Shown here: positions 49,651-57,030 of the stretch, piece by piece | How the letters are laid out: each line of letters begins with the position of its first letter | How positions within the stretch are numbered: the stretch's first letter is position 1 | Assembly (NCBI RefSeq): GCF_900107155.1 | Contig: NZ_FNOX01000002.1 | Coordinates: 434,001 to 498,000 of the forward strand | Length of the DNA: 64,000 nt | From: Pseudomonas salomonii | Lineage (GTDB): Bacteria > Pseudomonadota > Gammaproteobacteria > Pseudomonadales > Pseudomonadaceae | Reading direction: 5' to 3' | Program-made: the position numbers and the translations under genes | Notes under the pieces: generated by a model | What the model saw: only the letters and a program-made list of their open reading frames with translations | The model's database searches: none | What the model was told of the DNA's origin: nothing

Positions 49651-49905
49651 ATGACTCAAGACTTTGAACAGCTCCGTCTGCAGTTGGCGGAAAACATCCG
49701 CTTGATGCGACGCGTGAAAAACCTTACCCAAGAGCAATTGGCGCTCATGGCCGAGCTGGATCGTACCTACGTCAGTCAAATCGAACGATGCACGGCCAAT
49801 CCGTCGCTGCTGGTCCTATGCAAACTCGCCAATATTTTCGAAGTGACCGCAGATCAGCTACTTGTAGAACCCGATATCCTACGCAGCACCCTTCACGTCA
49901 AATAA
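49651..49905 (+). CDS. Xre-family regulator, single-domain
   Basis: An 84-residue protein that is almost only a Cro/C1-type HTH (NIRLMRRVKNLTQEQLALMA; LDRTYVSQIERCTANPSLLV; CKLANIFEVTADQLL). Proteins like this repress their own promoter and often control ICE transfer. It is isolated: hypothetical gene on one side and the TraU-like gene 105 bases downstream on the other. A perfect palindrome abuts its start codon. Confidence 0.85.
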   Translation: MTQDFEQLRLQLAENIRLMRRVKNLTQEQLALMAELDRTYVSQIERCTANPSLLVLCKLANIFEVTADQLLVEPDILRSTLHVK

Positions 49906-50010
49906 TAGTCTCTCATCTCACAAATCCGACAGATCCACCTTCATAATTCCCACTGACAGTCTTCAGTCCCTAACCGAACCTGCCCAGGCCATACACCGAG
50001 AGCCTGGATC

Positions 50011-50967
50011 ATGCCCGTTGCCTGCTCGTCCATTCCGCCCACAAGGCTACGGCCATTGGCGCTGAGCGTGCTGCTGGCGTGCGGCCCAAGCATGGCGCTG
50101 GACACCGGCAGCATTACGTCCTCTGCGCTTTCGCCAAGCTGTCTCGAATATAGGGTCATCGGTATTTGTTTCTGGCTCCTTTGTACCCCCTTCGGCTGCA
50201 CGGTCAAAACCTCAACGAAGGTTCGTCATTTCATTCCTGAATTGGTGGTTTCGAGCTATGCCACCACCGGCAGCAATCCCTGGACCGAGATGGCCTCCCT
50301 CTCCTCTCCCATCAGCGGTGCGGAAGGTGGCGGTAACCTGATCACTCCGAATACCCAACGCGATAATCTTCCTCGTTTCAAAAACGTTGATGCCATCGGT
50401 CATCCGGGTGGATGGGCCGCCACGCAACTGGCCTCGCAATCCGGCTACGCCTGCGCCAGCGGCGCCACTGCGCTCATGCCCTATTACCTGAGCACTTTGG
50501 ACTCACTGGCCTGGCGTCATGGCATCCCTGAAAGCCTTTACCCCGAGTCACTCATGCCGGGAATTCGTGAAATCGGTCGTCAGGTCTCGGGGAGCACGTG
50601 GGGCAACGTCTATCCCCGTCAGGGCTTTCTGGTACAGCCCGACGATTTCAAAGCCGCCGCAGTCATGGCGCAGCGGGCGGGTGATTTCATTACTCGCAAC
50701 TGGCAGCCACATGTGTACTTACCGCTCACACCCGCACCACGCGAGGGTTACTGGCCGCCCGGCCCGATCGTTGAAAATGACGCTTCGACCCACAAATGGC
50801 AATTGCTCTACCCTCTGGTTCAACCCACGTGCGCCATCTTTCCCAGCGGTCCTGTGCAGAGCGCGGATGGCGGCTATGCCTGGTCGCTGTGGCGTCCCTA
50901 TAGCTGCTGTAAGCGTGAGGGACAGACCTTCCTGTTCAGCATCGACTTCGAAGGTGGTACGTCATGA
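50011..50967 (+). CDS. TraU-like ICE protein (TIGR03756)
   Basis: A 318-residue exported protein of the TraU type. The signal peptide ends near residue 32. Many Cys residues are present, as in TraU (CLEYRVIGICFWLLCTPFGC). WPPGPIVENDASTHKWQLLY and AWSLWRPYSCCKREGQTFLF close the domain. TraU is needed for F-type mating-pair formation. It overlaps the next gene by 4 bases (ATGA) and starts the last conjugation block. Confidence 0.86.
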   Translation: MPVACSSIPPTRLRPLALSVLLACGPSMALDTGSITSSALSPSCLEYRVIGICFWLLCTPFGCTVKTSTKVRHFIPELVVSSYATTGSNPWTEMASLSSPISGAEGGGNLITPNTQRDNLPRFKNVDAIGHPGGWAATQLASQSGYACASGATALMPYYLSTLDSLAWRHGIPESLYPESLMPGIREIGRQVSGSTWGNVYPRQGFLVQPDDFKAAAVMAQRAGDFITRNWQPHVYLPLTPAPREGYWPPGPIVENDASTHKWQLLYPLVQPTCAIFPSGPVQSADGGYAWSLWRPYSCCKREGQTFLFSIDFEGGTS

Positions 50968-52346
50968 GTCGACTTCTCGCAGGACCATGGTTGGGCGCGA
51001 TGAGTCTGTTGTTCTTTGGACTGCTCGCCATGGCCACGCATGCCCATGCCGTCGAAGGCGATTACCGCCTGGGCACTCAAGGCGAAGTGCTCGACGACCG
51101 GGTGATGTACACCATCGGTGGCGGCTCGGCAGCGGGCTCACCAAGTTCGCTCTATCGCCCCAACGGGCTCGGTGTCGGCGCTTCATGGCGAGCGAACATG
51201 ATGTGTGGAAACATGAGCCTCACCAACACCCTGCAAAACCAGCTGAACGGCGCCACCGAAGGCTTCCAGCAGATCATGGGCAGCATCGTACAGAACGCGA
51301 CCCAAGCCGTGATGTCGCTGCCGGCGTTGATCATCCAGCGCGCCAACCCCGGTCTCTATGAGTTGCTGAGTAACGGGGTGATGCAGGGGCGTATCGACTT
51401 CGACCGCTCCAAACTGACTTGCCAGGCCATGGCCGAAAAAATGGCGGACAAGGTCGGTCAAGCCGGCTGGGGCGCGCTGGCCAAGAACCAAGAAATGCAA
51501 GGCAATCTGGAGCAAACCGGCGGTGATGCGGTGGCCGCGGTGAAAAACACCGAGGCCCATAACGGCAACAATGGGGTGTCCTGGGTTGGTGGCTCAAAGG
51601 CCGGAGGTAACGGACAGACGCCCATTAGGGTGACTTCCGACGTGGTGCGCGCCGGCTATAACCTGCTGCATAACCGGTCGGTGGATGACAACTCCTCGAT
51701 TAGTAGCAGCGACTGCTTAGGCGGGGCTATTTGTCAGACCTGGGCTTCACCCCAGGAGGAATCCCAATGGGCCATTCGGGTATTGGGTGAAAGCGAAGTC
51801 GCGACCTGCGATACCTGCGAAACCCTGCGTGCGACCGCGGGCAATGGGTTGACGCCGCTGATCCAGGAGGCCTACAGCGAACGCCTCCAGGCCCTGCAAG
51901 GGCTGCTGTCGGGTTCACTACCGCCTACCCCAGACAACCTGGCGAAAGCCTCCAGCCCGATGCTGCCGGTCACCCGCGGTGTGATCGAAGCCCTGCGCGA
52001 CGATCCTGATCAGGAACTCCTGGCGCGGCGCCTGGCCAGTGAGACGGCCCTGTCCAGCGTGCTCGACAAAGCGCTCCTGCTATTGCGCACGCTGCTGGCA
52101 GGCAGCCACGAACCGAACATCGCTTCCGCTGAGCCGGCTCAGACCGCCTTGACGAAAAACATCGACGTTCTGGAGCGCGAAATACGCCTGTTGCAGACCG
52201 AGTTGCAGGTCCGGCAGATGCTGGCCACCAATACTGCCAGCCTGGTGCTTGATCGGCATGCCGGAGGTGCTGATGCGTCGCGCACCGTCGAGCAAGGCGA
52301 CCCTGAGCCGGGCCGACTCAATGATGCTGACACCAGGCGTAAGTGA
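50964..52346 (+). CDS. TIGR03755-family ICE protein
   Basis: A 460-residue exported protein. Signal peptide (LLFFGLLAMATHAHA). The mature part has GDYRLGTQGEVLDDRVMYTI, GVGASWRANMMCGNMSLTNT and a Cys pair CDTCETLRAT. Residues about 330-450 are helical. It matches the PFL_4710/TIGR03755 family, in the position of a TraW/TraH-like mating-pair protein. It overlaps the TraU-like stop. Function in detail unknown. Confidence 0.83.
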   Translation: MSRLLAGPWLGAMSLLFFGLLAMATHAHAVEGDYRLGTQGEVLDDRVMYTIGGGSAAGSPSSLYRPNGLGVGASWRANMMCGNMSLTNTLQNQLNGATEGFQQIMGSIVQNATQAVMSLPALIIQRANPGLYELLSNGVMQGRIDFDRSKLTCQAMAEKMADKVGQAGWGALAKNQEMQGNLEQTGGDAVAAVKNTEAHNGNNGVSWVGGSKAGGNGQTPIRVTSDVVRAGYNLLHNRSVDDNSSISSSDCLGGAICQTWASPQEESQWAIRVLGESEVATCDTCETLRATAGNGLTPLIQEAYSERLQALQGLLSGSLPPTPDNLAKASSPMLPVTRGVIEALRDDPDQELLARRLASETALSSVLDKALLLLRTLLAGSHEPNIASAEPAQTALTKNIDVLEREIRLLQTELQVRQMLATNTASLVLDRHAGGADASRTVEQGDPEPGRLNDADTRRK

Positions 52347-52349
52347 GCC

Positions 52350-52658
52350 ATGAAACGCTCACCGCTATTCCCTCTGCTTTCAGGTCTGGGGATTGCCGCG
52401 CTGATGATCCTGACCGCCGCACTGGTCGCATGGATCGGCCGCACTGCGCTGGGTAGTTTCGAGATCTGGCAGCAGGCATTCGAATCCGTACGACCCTATC
52501 TGCGGTGGTGGCGTGCCGTGCTCTACGGCGCCCTCTTTGCGCCCTGGTGGGATCTGCTTCGGCGCTACCGACATCGACCACAGGATCGACTGCGCGTGAA
52601 ACGCATCGGGACATTAGGGCTCGTGCTCTTGACCGTCGTCGAACTCACCCGACTGTGA
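52350..52658 (+). CDS. Small ICE membrane protein
   Basis: A 102-residue protein with a hydrophobic N-terminal helix (LLSGLGIAALMILTAALVAW) and at least one more near the C-terminus (RIGTLGLVLLTVVELTRL). It lies between the TIGR03755 and TraG genes with gaps of 3 and 10 bases, so it belongs to the operon. Not recognised as a named family beyond ICE neighbours. Confidence 0.75.
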   Translation: MKRSPLFPLLSGLGIAALMILTAALVAWIGRTALGSFEIWQQAFESVRPYLRWWRAVLYGALFAPWWDLLRRYRHRPQDRLRVKRIGTLGLVLLTVVELTRL

Positions 52659-52668
52659 GGTCACCACT

Positions 52669-54225
52669 ATGCTCATGAGCACCAACAGCTACCTGGAGTT
52701 TTACCTCTCTCTGCTGGCCTGGATCATCAACAACGGCCTCTGGAGTGTCCTGTCCGACACCGGACTGTTCGCCGCCCCTTTTGGTGCAATCATCCTGCAG
52801 GAATGGCTATCGGCCCGTCAGCAAGGTGCGGATGAAGGTAACAAGGGACTGCTCTCGGTGCCGCGGATCGAAAACCGGTTGTGGCTGGCCTACATCGTTG
52901 TGTTGTTCGGCTGCGCGCCGGTCTTTCCGTTGAGCCTCGCCTCAATGGCGTTCGATGATGCAGCGAGCCAACGCTGCGGTGTCAGTGTGGCTAAACCGGC
53001 GGAAACCGCCTGGGGGACGACCTTCAATACTATCGGCGAACGCTCCGCCAACGTACCAATCTGGTGGTTTCTGGTGCATGCCGTGAGCAAAGGGGTAACC
53101 GCCGCAGCCACCGCCTCCATTCCCTGCGCACCGGATATTCGGCAGATGCGCATGGAGATCGACAGCTCGCGTATCAACAGCCAGGTATTGTTGCAGGAAG
53201 TCGCCGACTTCACCCGCGACTGTTATGGCTATTCCCGTTCTCGGTTGTTTACCAATCGCCCGCAACTGGACAAGGCACAAAGTCACGACGCGTCCTGGAT
53301 GGGCTCAAGCTATCTTCTCGACACGCCCGGCTACTACGACACGGATCGTTCACGCACACCGCGAATCAGTTGGCCGTATGACGAAAGCCGCGATGTTTCC
53401 TTGCCGCGGCTGGAGAATGGCGCGGGCTACCCCACTTGCAAGCAGTGGTGGAGCGACAGCGGTGTTGGCTTGCGCGAGCGGTTGATCCAGCAGGTCGATC
53501 CCTCGCTACTGACTCAGCTGAAAGGTTGGTTGACTGGTCGTTCGAGCAACGAGATCGAGGATGCCACCCTGCGTGAGCTGGTCAGCCCGCGCCAGCAATC
53601 GATGTCCATGTCGCCCGGACAGGTGTACCAGGACTATGGCTCCAGTGCTCGCGGCGGATCGATTAATCAGGGTCTCAATAACCTGGCCACCAATACCGGG
53701 CTGGCACTGGGTTCCTTCAGCAACTTCCCGGCGATGAATGCGCTACGCGCCGCTCTGCCGATGGTGCAGGCTTTCCTGATCATGGGCGTCATCATCAGCT
53801 TACCGTTGATCTTGCTGGTCAGTACCTACCAGCTGAAGACCGTCATGACGGTGACGTTCGCGCTGTTCACGCTGCACATGCTGAGTTTCTGGTGGGAACT
53901 CGCCCGCTGGATCGACTCCAGCATGCTCGACACCTTGTACAACCAAGTTTCGGTGTCCAATCAAGTGCTGTTATCGCTGCCTACGTCCGGGTTTATGGAT
54001 GGGACGGTCACGGCGCAGGTGATCGAGTATGTGATGGGGGCGATGTTCATCGTGCTGCCGATGGTTTTTCTAGCCACCATGAGTTGGGCCGGATATAGCG
54101 TAGGTTCAGGCATAGAAGGAATGCTCAGCAGGGGAACCCACGCAGCACAGACAGCGAGCTCAAACGGAACCTCTCAGTTGATGAGCGGTGCAAGAATTGT
54201 TTCGGGTAAATCGAGCTCAAAATAA
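52669..54225 (+). CDS. traG: TraG N-terminal-like mating-pair stabilisation protein
   Basis: A 518-residue inner-membrane protein of the TraG_N family. An N-terminal membrane segment (YLSLLAWIINNGLWSVLSDT) is followed by LWLAYIVVLFGCAPVFPLSL. A periplasmic domain with Cys pairs follows and then three to four C-terminal membrane segments (LPMVQAFLIMGVIISLPLIL; VMGAMFIVLPMVFLATMSWA). TraG acts in mating-pair formation and stabilisation. The C-terminal entry-exclusion part of F-TraG is absent, as in other ICEs of this class. It is last in the block; the DUF3742 gene lies convergent after 8 bases. Confidence 0.87.
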   Translation: MLMSTNSYLEFYLSLLAWIINNGLWSVLSDTGLFAAPFGAIILQEWLSARQQGADEGNKGLLSVPRIENRLWLAYIVVLFGCAPVFPLSLASMAFDDAASQRCGVSVAKPAETAWGTTFNTIGERSANVPIWWFLVHAVSKGVTAAATASIPCAPDIRQMRMEIDSSRINSQVLLQEVADFTRDCYGYSRSRLFTNRPQLDKAQSHDASWMGSSYLLDTPGYYDTDRSRTPRISWPYDESRDVSLPRLENGAGYPTCKQWWSDSGVGLRERLIQQVDPSLLTQLKGWLTGRSSNEIEDATLRELVSPRQQSMSMSPGQVYQDYGSSARGGSINQGLNNLATNTGLALGSFSNFPAMNALRAALPMVQAFLIMGVIISLPLILLVSTYQLKTVMTVTFALFTLHMLSFWWELARWIDSSMLDTLYNQVSVSNQVLLSLPTSGFMDGTVTAQVIEYVMGAMFIVLPMVFLATMSWAGYSVGSGIEGMLSRGTHAAQTASSNGTSQLMSGARIVSGKSSSK

Positions 54226-54233
54226 CAAAGAGG

Positions 54234-54599
54234 CTACTTCAGAGACCCCCATTTATCGTACCGCTCAGGCCAAGACATCCTATGCATTGGATCATCGAGA
54301 TCGTCAATACCTGGAGTGTCTGAATCTTGAATTGGGATAGCTGCTAATACGACGATTGTGCACATCAGCACAAACAACCAGAAGCTAACAAAAAGAAATG
54401 CTCCGAGCAGAGCCAACTTGGCAGTCAGAAAACTCCCGCGAACAACAAATTTACCTGCAGGCATACCTACCGTCACCGCACGCTCAGCCACGCGGGCCTC
54501 AAACGTTTTCAACTTGCGATACCCGCGTTTTATCGACATGCCACAGGTATATGCCCAGCGGTGGGCACGGGAAACCTGAACAGTGTTCGGAGTTGGCAT
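54234..54599 (-). CDS. DUF3742 ICE membrane protein
   Basis: A 121-residue protein with one strong hydrophobic segment (LLGAFLFVSFWLFVLMCTIV at about 67-86). Basic sequence precedes it (MSIKRGYRKLKTFEARVAER) and an acidic tail follows (DDLDDPMHRMSWPERYDKWG). DUF3742 members sit after traG in this ICE class. AGAGGGCGAGACC lies directly before ATG 54599. It is convergent with traG. Function unknown. Confidence 0.8.
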   Translation of the reverse strand: MPTPNTVQVSRAHRWAYTCGMSIKRGYRKLKTFEARVAERAVTVGMPAGKFVVRGSFLTAKLALLGAFLFVSFWLFVLMCTIVVLAAIPIQDSDTPGIDDLDDPMHRMSWPERYDKWGSLK

Positions 54600-54795
54600 G
54601 GTCTCGCCCTCTACTGAGCGTTTTCATGGTTGAGACAGGAATAATAGCCTACTACTGAAAACGGCCCGTGCCTGACCGCTTATCCGTTTGTCCAGCCGAA
54701 AATTCTTCACTGGAAGACGGAAGACTAGCCGCGTGAAACAGCTTCTCTACAGCGATTGACCCATGTAAATCGTCCGGCTAAATACAAGGTACGGA

Positions 54796-54920
54796 TCGCT
54801 GTTATCGACAGCACCTTCCCAGGTAGCCAGAGCCTTCAAGACTACGTCACTTCGGTGATGGTTCTCCCCAAGTGCGATTAGCGTTCGGTAGCTCGCACGG
54901 TCACCGTTTCTACGGTGATG
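54796..54920 (+). ncRNA. Structured leader RNA, copy B
   Basis: The second copy of the multi-hairpin leader at 31593-31715. Stems: GCTGT/ACAGC (54798-54812), GTAGCC/GACTAC (54823-54845, one C-A mismatch), CGTCAC-TTCG-GTGATG (54845-54860), the AGC-GTTCGGTA-GCT stem near 54880-54893, and TCACCGT-TTCT-ACGGTGA (54901-54918). The loops are conserved or tetraloop-like while the stem bases covary with copy A. It precedes the 55056 gene by about 135 bases. About 200 bases upstream (54600-54795) hold nothing recognisable. Confidence 0.65.
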
Positions 54921-54988
54921 AACGCCTACTGCTCTCCTGAGCGCCTTTCGAGTTCTGCTCGCCAGGCAAATCCTCTTGTTTTTCTTCA

Positions 54989-55022
54989 ACCCACCGCGGG
55001 GAAATCCTTTCCCCCAACGGGA
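54989..55022 (+). promoter_or_regulatory. Leader hairpin of the CCC/GGGG family (before 55056)
   Basis: CCC (54990-54992) and GGGG (54998-55001) pair with CCCC (55011-55014) and GGG (55019-55021), leaving an internal loop. It lies 34 bases before ATG 55056, the same relation as in the other three family members. Confidence 0.55.
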
Positions 55023-55055
55023 CAGGTTTCTTCGCGTCTTCAACGGAGGCACACC

Positions 55056-55385
55056 ATGTCCGACTCACTTACACCGGAAGTACTGAACACCTTTCGGTTG
55101 CCCATCGTGTTCACCCCTGGCGCGTGGCAACGCGCAGTACTGCTCGAGCACTCCGATCACGCTGAGAAGCTGCAGATCGATCGGTTGAGCAACGTATTGC
55201 GCGCAGCCTTCGAAACCCACCTGACCTCTCCACACGAGCCCTATGTGCTGTTCGAGGTAGTCCACGTTGAACCAACCGATCACTTAGACCACGACCCCTT
55301 GCTGCAATTGAGTCTCAGCCTACTCCAAGAACCGGGTCAGCCTGGCGCCTTGCTGATTGCGCTTGCAGGAGAACACCAGCGCTAA
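55056..55385 (+). CDS. ICE hypothetical protein
   Basis: A 109-residue soluble acidic protein (MSDSLTPEVLNTFRLPIVFT, then PGAWQRAVLLEHSDHAEKLQ, ending LSLLQEPGQPGALLIALAGE). No domain recognised. GGAGG lies 8 bases before ATG 55056; upstream in-frame ATGs lie in the structured leader. The heavy leader structure (RNA copy B plus a CCC/GGGG hairpin) implies post-transcriptional control like that of the DUF3577 gene. Confidence 0.65.
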   Translation: MSDSLTPEVLNTFRLPIVFTPGAWQRAVLLEHSDHAEKLQIDRLSNVLRAAFETHLTSPHEPYVLFEVVHVEPTDHLDHDPLLQLSLSLLQEPGQPGALLIALAGEHQR

Positions 55386-55451
55386 GCGCAATTGGCGGCG
55401 CCCACCTCCATATTCTGATGGCATGCAAGACCTGCATCAGTCCAGTACATC

Positions 55452-55479
55452 ACCCACCGGGGAACCCTCCCCGACGGGT
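55452..55479 (+). promoter_or_regulatory. Leader hairpin of the CCC/GGGG family (before ardC-like)
   Basis: ACCC-AC-CGGGG pairs with CCCCG-AC-GGGT around a 6-base loop, 36 bases before ATG 55515. The AC/AC internal loop matches the TC/TC loop of the hairpin at 32871. Confidence 0.6.
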
Positions 55480-55514
55480 AAGGCGTTCCTCCGTTTTCTT
55501 TCGAGGAAAATGCC

Positions 55515-56477
55515 ATGCGCGATATCTACCAAGATGTGACTGACAAGATCGTTACCGCTTTGGACCAAGGCGTTACCCCCTGGATTAAACCCTGGTCTCC
55601 AAGTGGCTCAGCTTACGTCAATCATCACCAACCCTACCCCATCAACGCAATCACGCGTCGCCCCTACTCGGGCATCAATTTACCTTTGCTCTGGGCCGAG
55701 GCCAGGTTGCAGGGATTCACTCAAGATCGTTGGCTGACCTTCAACCAAGCCAAAAAGGCCGGCGGGCACATCCGTAAGGGTGAGCGCAGTGCCCTAGCAG
55801 TGCTCTACAAGCCGATGGAGCGCGAGGAACAGACCAAGTCAGGCCAACCCGTACTTGATGAAAACGGTCAGCCCAAGGTCGCTTACTTCGGCATTCTCAG
55901 GACGCATTTTCTGTTCAACGTCGAGCAAACGGAGGGGCTCGAAGCGCTCAATGAAACCCTGCTCGAGACGGAACTGAGTGATCCCTTCCAGGCCAACAGT
56001 GCTGCGGAAAATCTGCTGTTAAGTTCGGGGGCACACATCGTTCATCGATCTGCCGACGAAGCCTTTTACCACCCGATCAAGGATCTCATCCAACTGCCGA
56101 CAAAAGCGCAATTTCAAGACGAAGGTGGGTACTACGCCACCGCACTGCACGAGCTGACGCACTGGACCGGGCATCACGCTCGGTTGCAGCGCGAAGGTGT
56201 GACGTCATCCTGTCCGTTCGGCTCGCCAGGCTACGCGTTTGAGGAGTTGATCGCCGAAATGGGTGCGGCGTTTTTATGTGCCTACACCGGTATACAGGGA
56301 GAGCTTAGGCACGAGGGCTACATCGACTCCTGGCTCGGCCTGCTTAAGGCTGACAAACGCGCGATCTTCCGCGCCAGTGGCCAGGCCCGAAGCGCCTCGG
56401 AGTATGTACTCAACTTGGAGCAGCAACTAAAGCAAGCGGTCTTGGATGATTCACTATGCATGAACGATGGAGCTTAA
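55515..56477 (+). CDS. ArdC-like antirestriction protein (DUF1738 + zincin)
   Basis: A 320-residue protein. The N-terminal ssDNA-binding ArdC_N/DUF1738 domain reads MRDIYQDVTDKIVTALDQGV, TPWIKPW, NPYSGINLPLLW-like and HIRKGERSALAVLYKPMERE. The C-terminal MPTase-like domain carries HELTHWTGH (zinc motif HExxH at about 212) and the third ligand in FEELIAEMGAAFLCAY. ArdC proteins protect incoming single-stranded plasmid DNA from restriction, which suits an entering ICE. The leader carries a CCC/GGGG hairpin; a terminator follows at 56508. Confidence 0.88.
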   Translation: MRDIYQDVTDKIVTALDQGVTPWIKPWSPSGSAYVNHHQPYPINAITRRPYSGINLPLLWAEARLQGFTQDRWLTFNQAKKAGGHIRKGERSALAVLYKPMEREEQTKSGQPVLDENGQPKVAYFGILRTHFLFNVEQTEGLEALNETLLETELSDPFQANSAAENLLLSSGAHIVHRSADEAFYHPIKDLIQLPTKAQFQDEGGYYATALHELTHWTGHHARLQREGVTSSCPFGSPGYAFEELIAEMGAAFLCAYTGIQGELRHEGYIDSWLGLLKADKRAIFRASGQARSASEYVLNLEQQLKQAVLDDSLCMNDGA

Positions 56478-56507
56478 TCGTTACCTCACCGCTGAAAACG
56501 CTTCACG

Positions 56508-56536
56508 GGGCCCGACACGAGTTGGGCCCTTTTTTC
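56508..56536 (+). terminator. Terminator after the ardC-like gene
   Basis: GGGCCC-GACACGAGTT-GGGCCC, with inner AC/GT pairs, followed by TTTTTTT (56530-56536), 30 bases after the stop. A strong intrinsic terminator. Confidence 0.88.
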
Positions 56537-56609
56537 TACGCCCAGAAAAATCTCCATGCCGCAGGGCTCTGACGCAAAGAATCAGAGAGGGGCACACACC
56601 CGCAGCCTG

Positions 56610-56807
56610 TCATTCCGCTTCCAGGTTTTGCGCCAAAAAATCCACCAGTTCGAGCGGACTTCGGCTGTCGATCACCTTGTAGATCAGATCGCGTTTGCTG
56701 CGCGGCAACTTCTTGACCACGCTCTTCGCCGAAGCCCTGACGGCCTCGTCGGTCCCATGGATACGTACCGCGAGCAGCAGCACGAGCGTGGCGTCAGTGA
56801 GGTTCAT
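56610..56807 (-). CDS. Small ICE hypothetical protein
   Basis: A 65-residue protein on the minus strand (MNLTDATLVLLLAVRIHGTD, then KSVVKKLPRSKRDLIYKVID, ending VDFLAQNLEAE), mostly helical. ATG 56807 is chosen; a longer frame to 56930 has no conserved look. Small genes on this strand next to traI are usual in the class, but I do not recognise the family. Confidence 0.5.
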   Translation of the reverse strand: MNLTDATLVLLLAVRIHGTDEAVRASAKSVVKKLPRSKRDLIYKVIDSRSPLELVDFLAQNLEAE

Positions 56808-57030
56808 GGCAAGGCCCAAAAAATATGCACCGCAGTGTACCGACTCTTGCCTTTTCCGTACCAGCCCTCCAACAAAGTGATACCTAGCGATATCGAGATT
56901 ACGATTGCCGCACAAAGGGACACGAGCCAAAAAGACGGGTAAGGGTTGGAAGGGAATGGGGACTCAAGGGTAAGAGCGCTATCCGAAAAGGCTAAAAGGC
57001 CACTGACCCAGCCACTTCCCGGAGGTCACG

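Noticed and set aside
54915-55055. An upstream extension of the 55056 gene, starting MMNAYCSPERL
   Set aside because: It would translate the structured RNA and the CCC/GGGG hairpin. ATG 55056 has a good SD. A similar MMNA start occurs in leader copy A, so a short leader peptide cannot be excluded.
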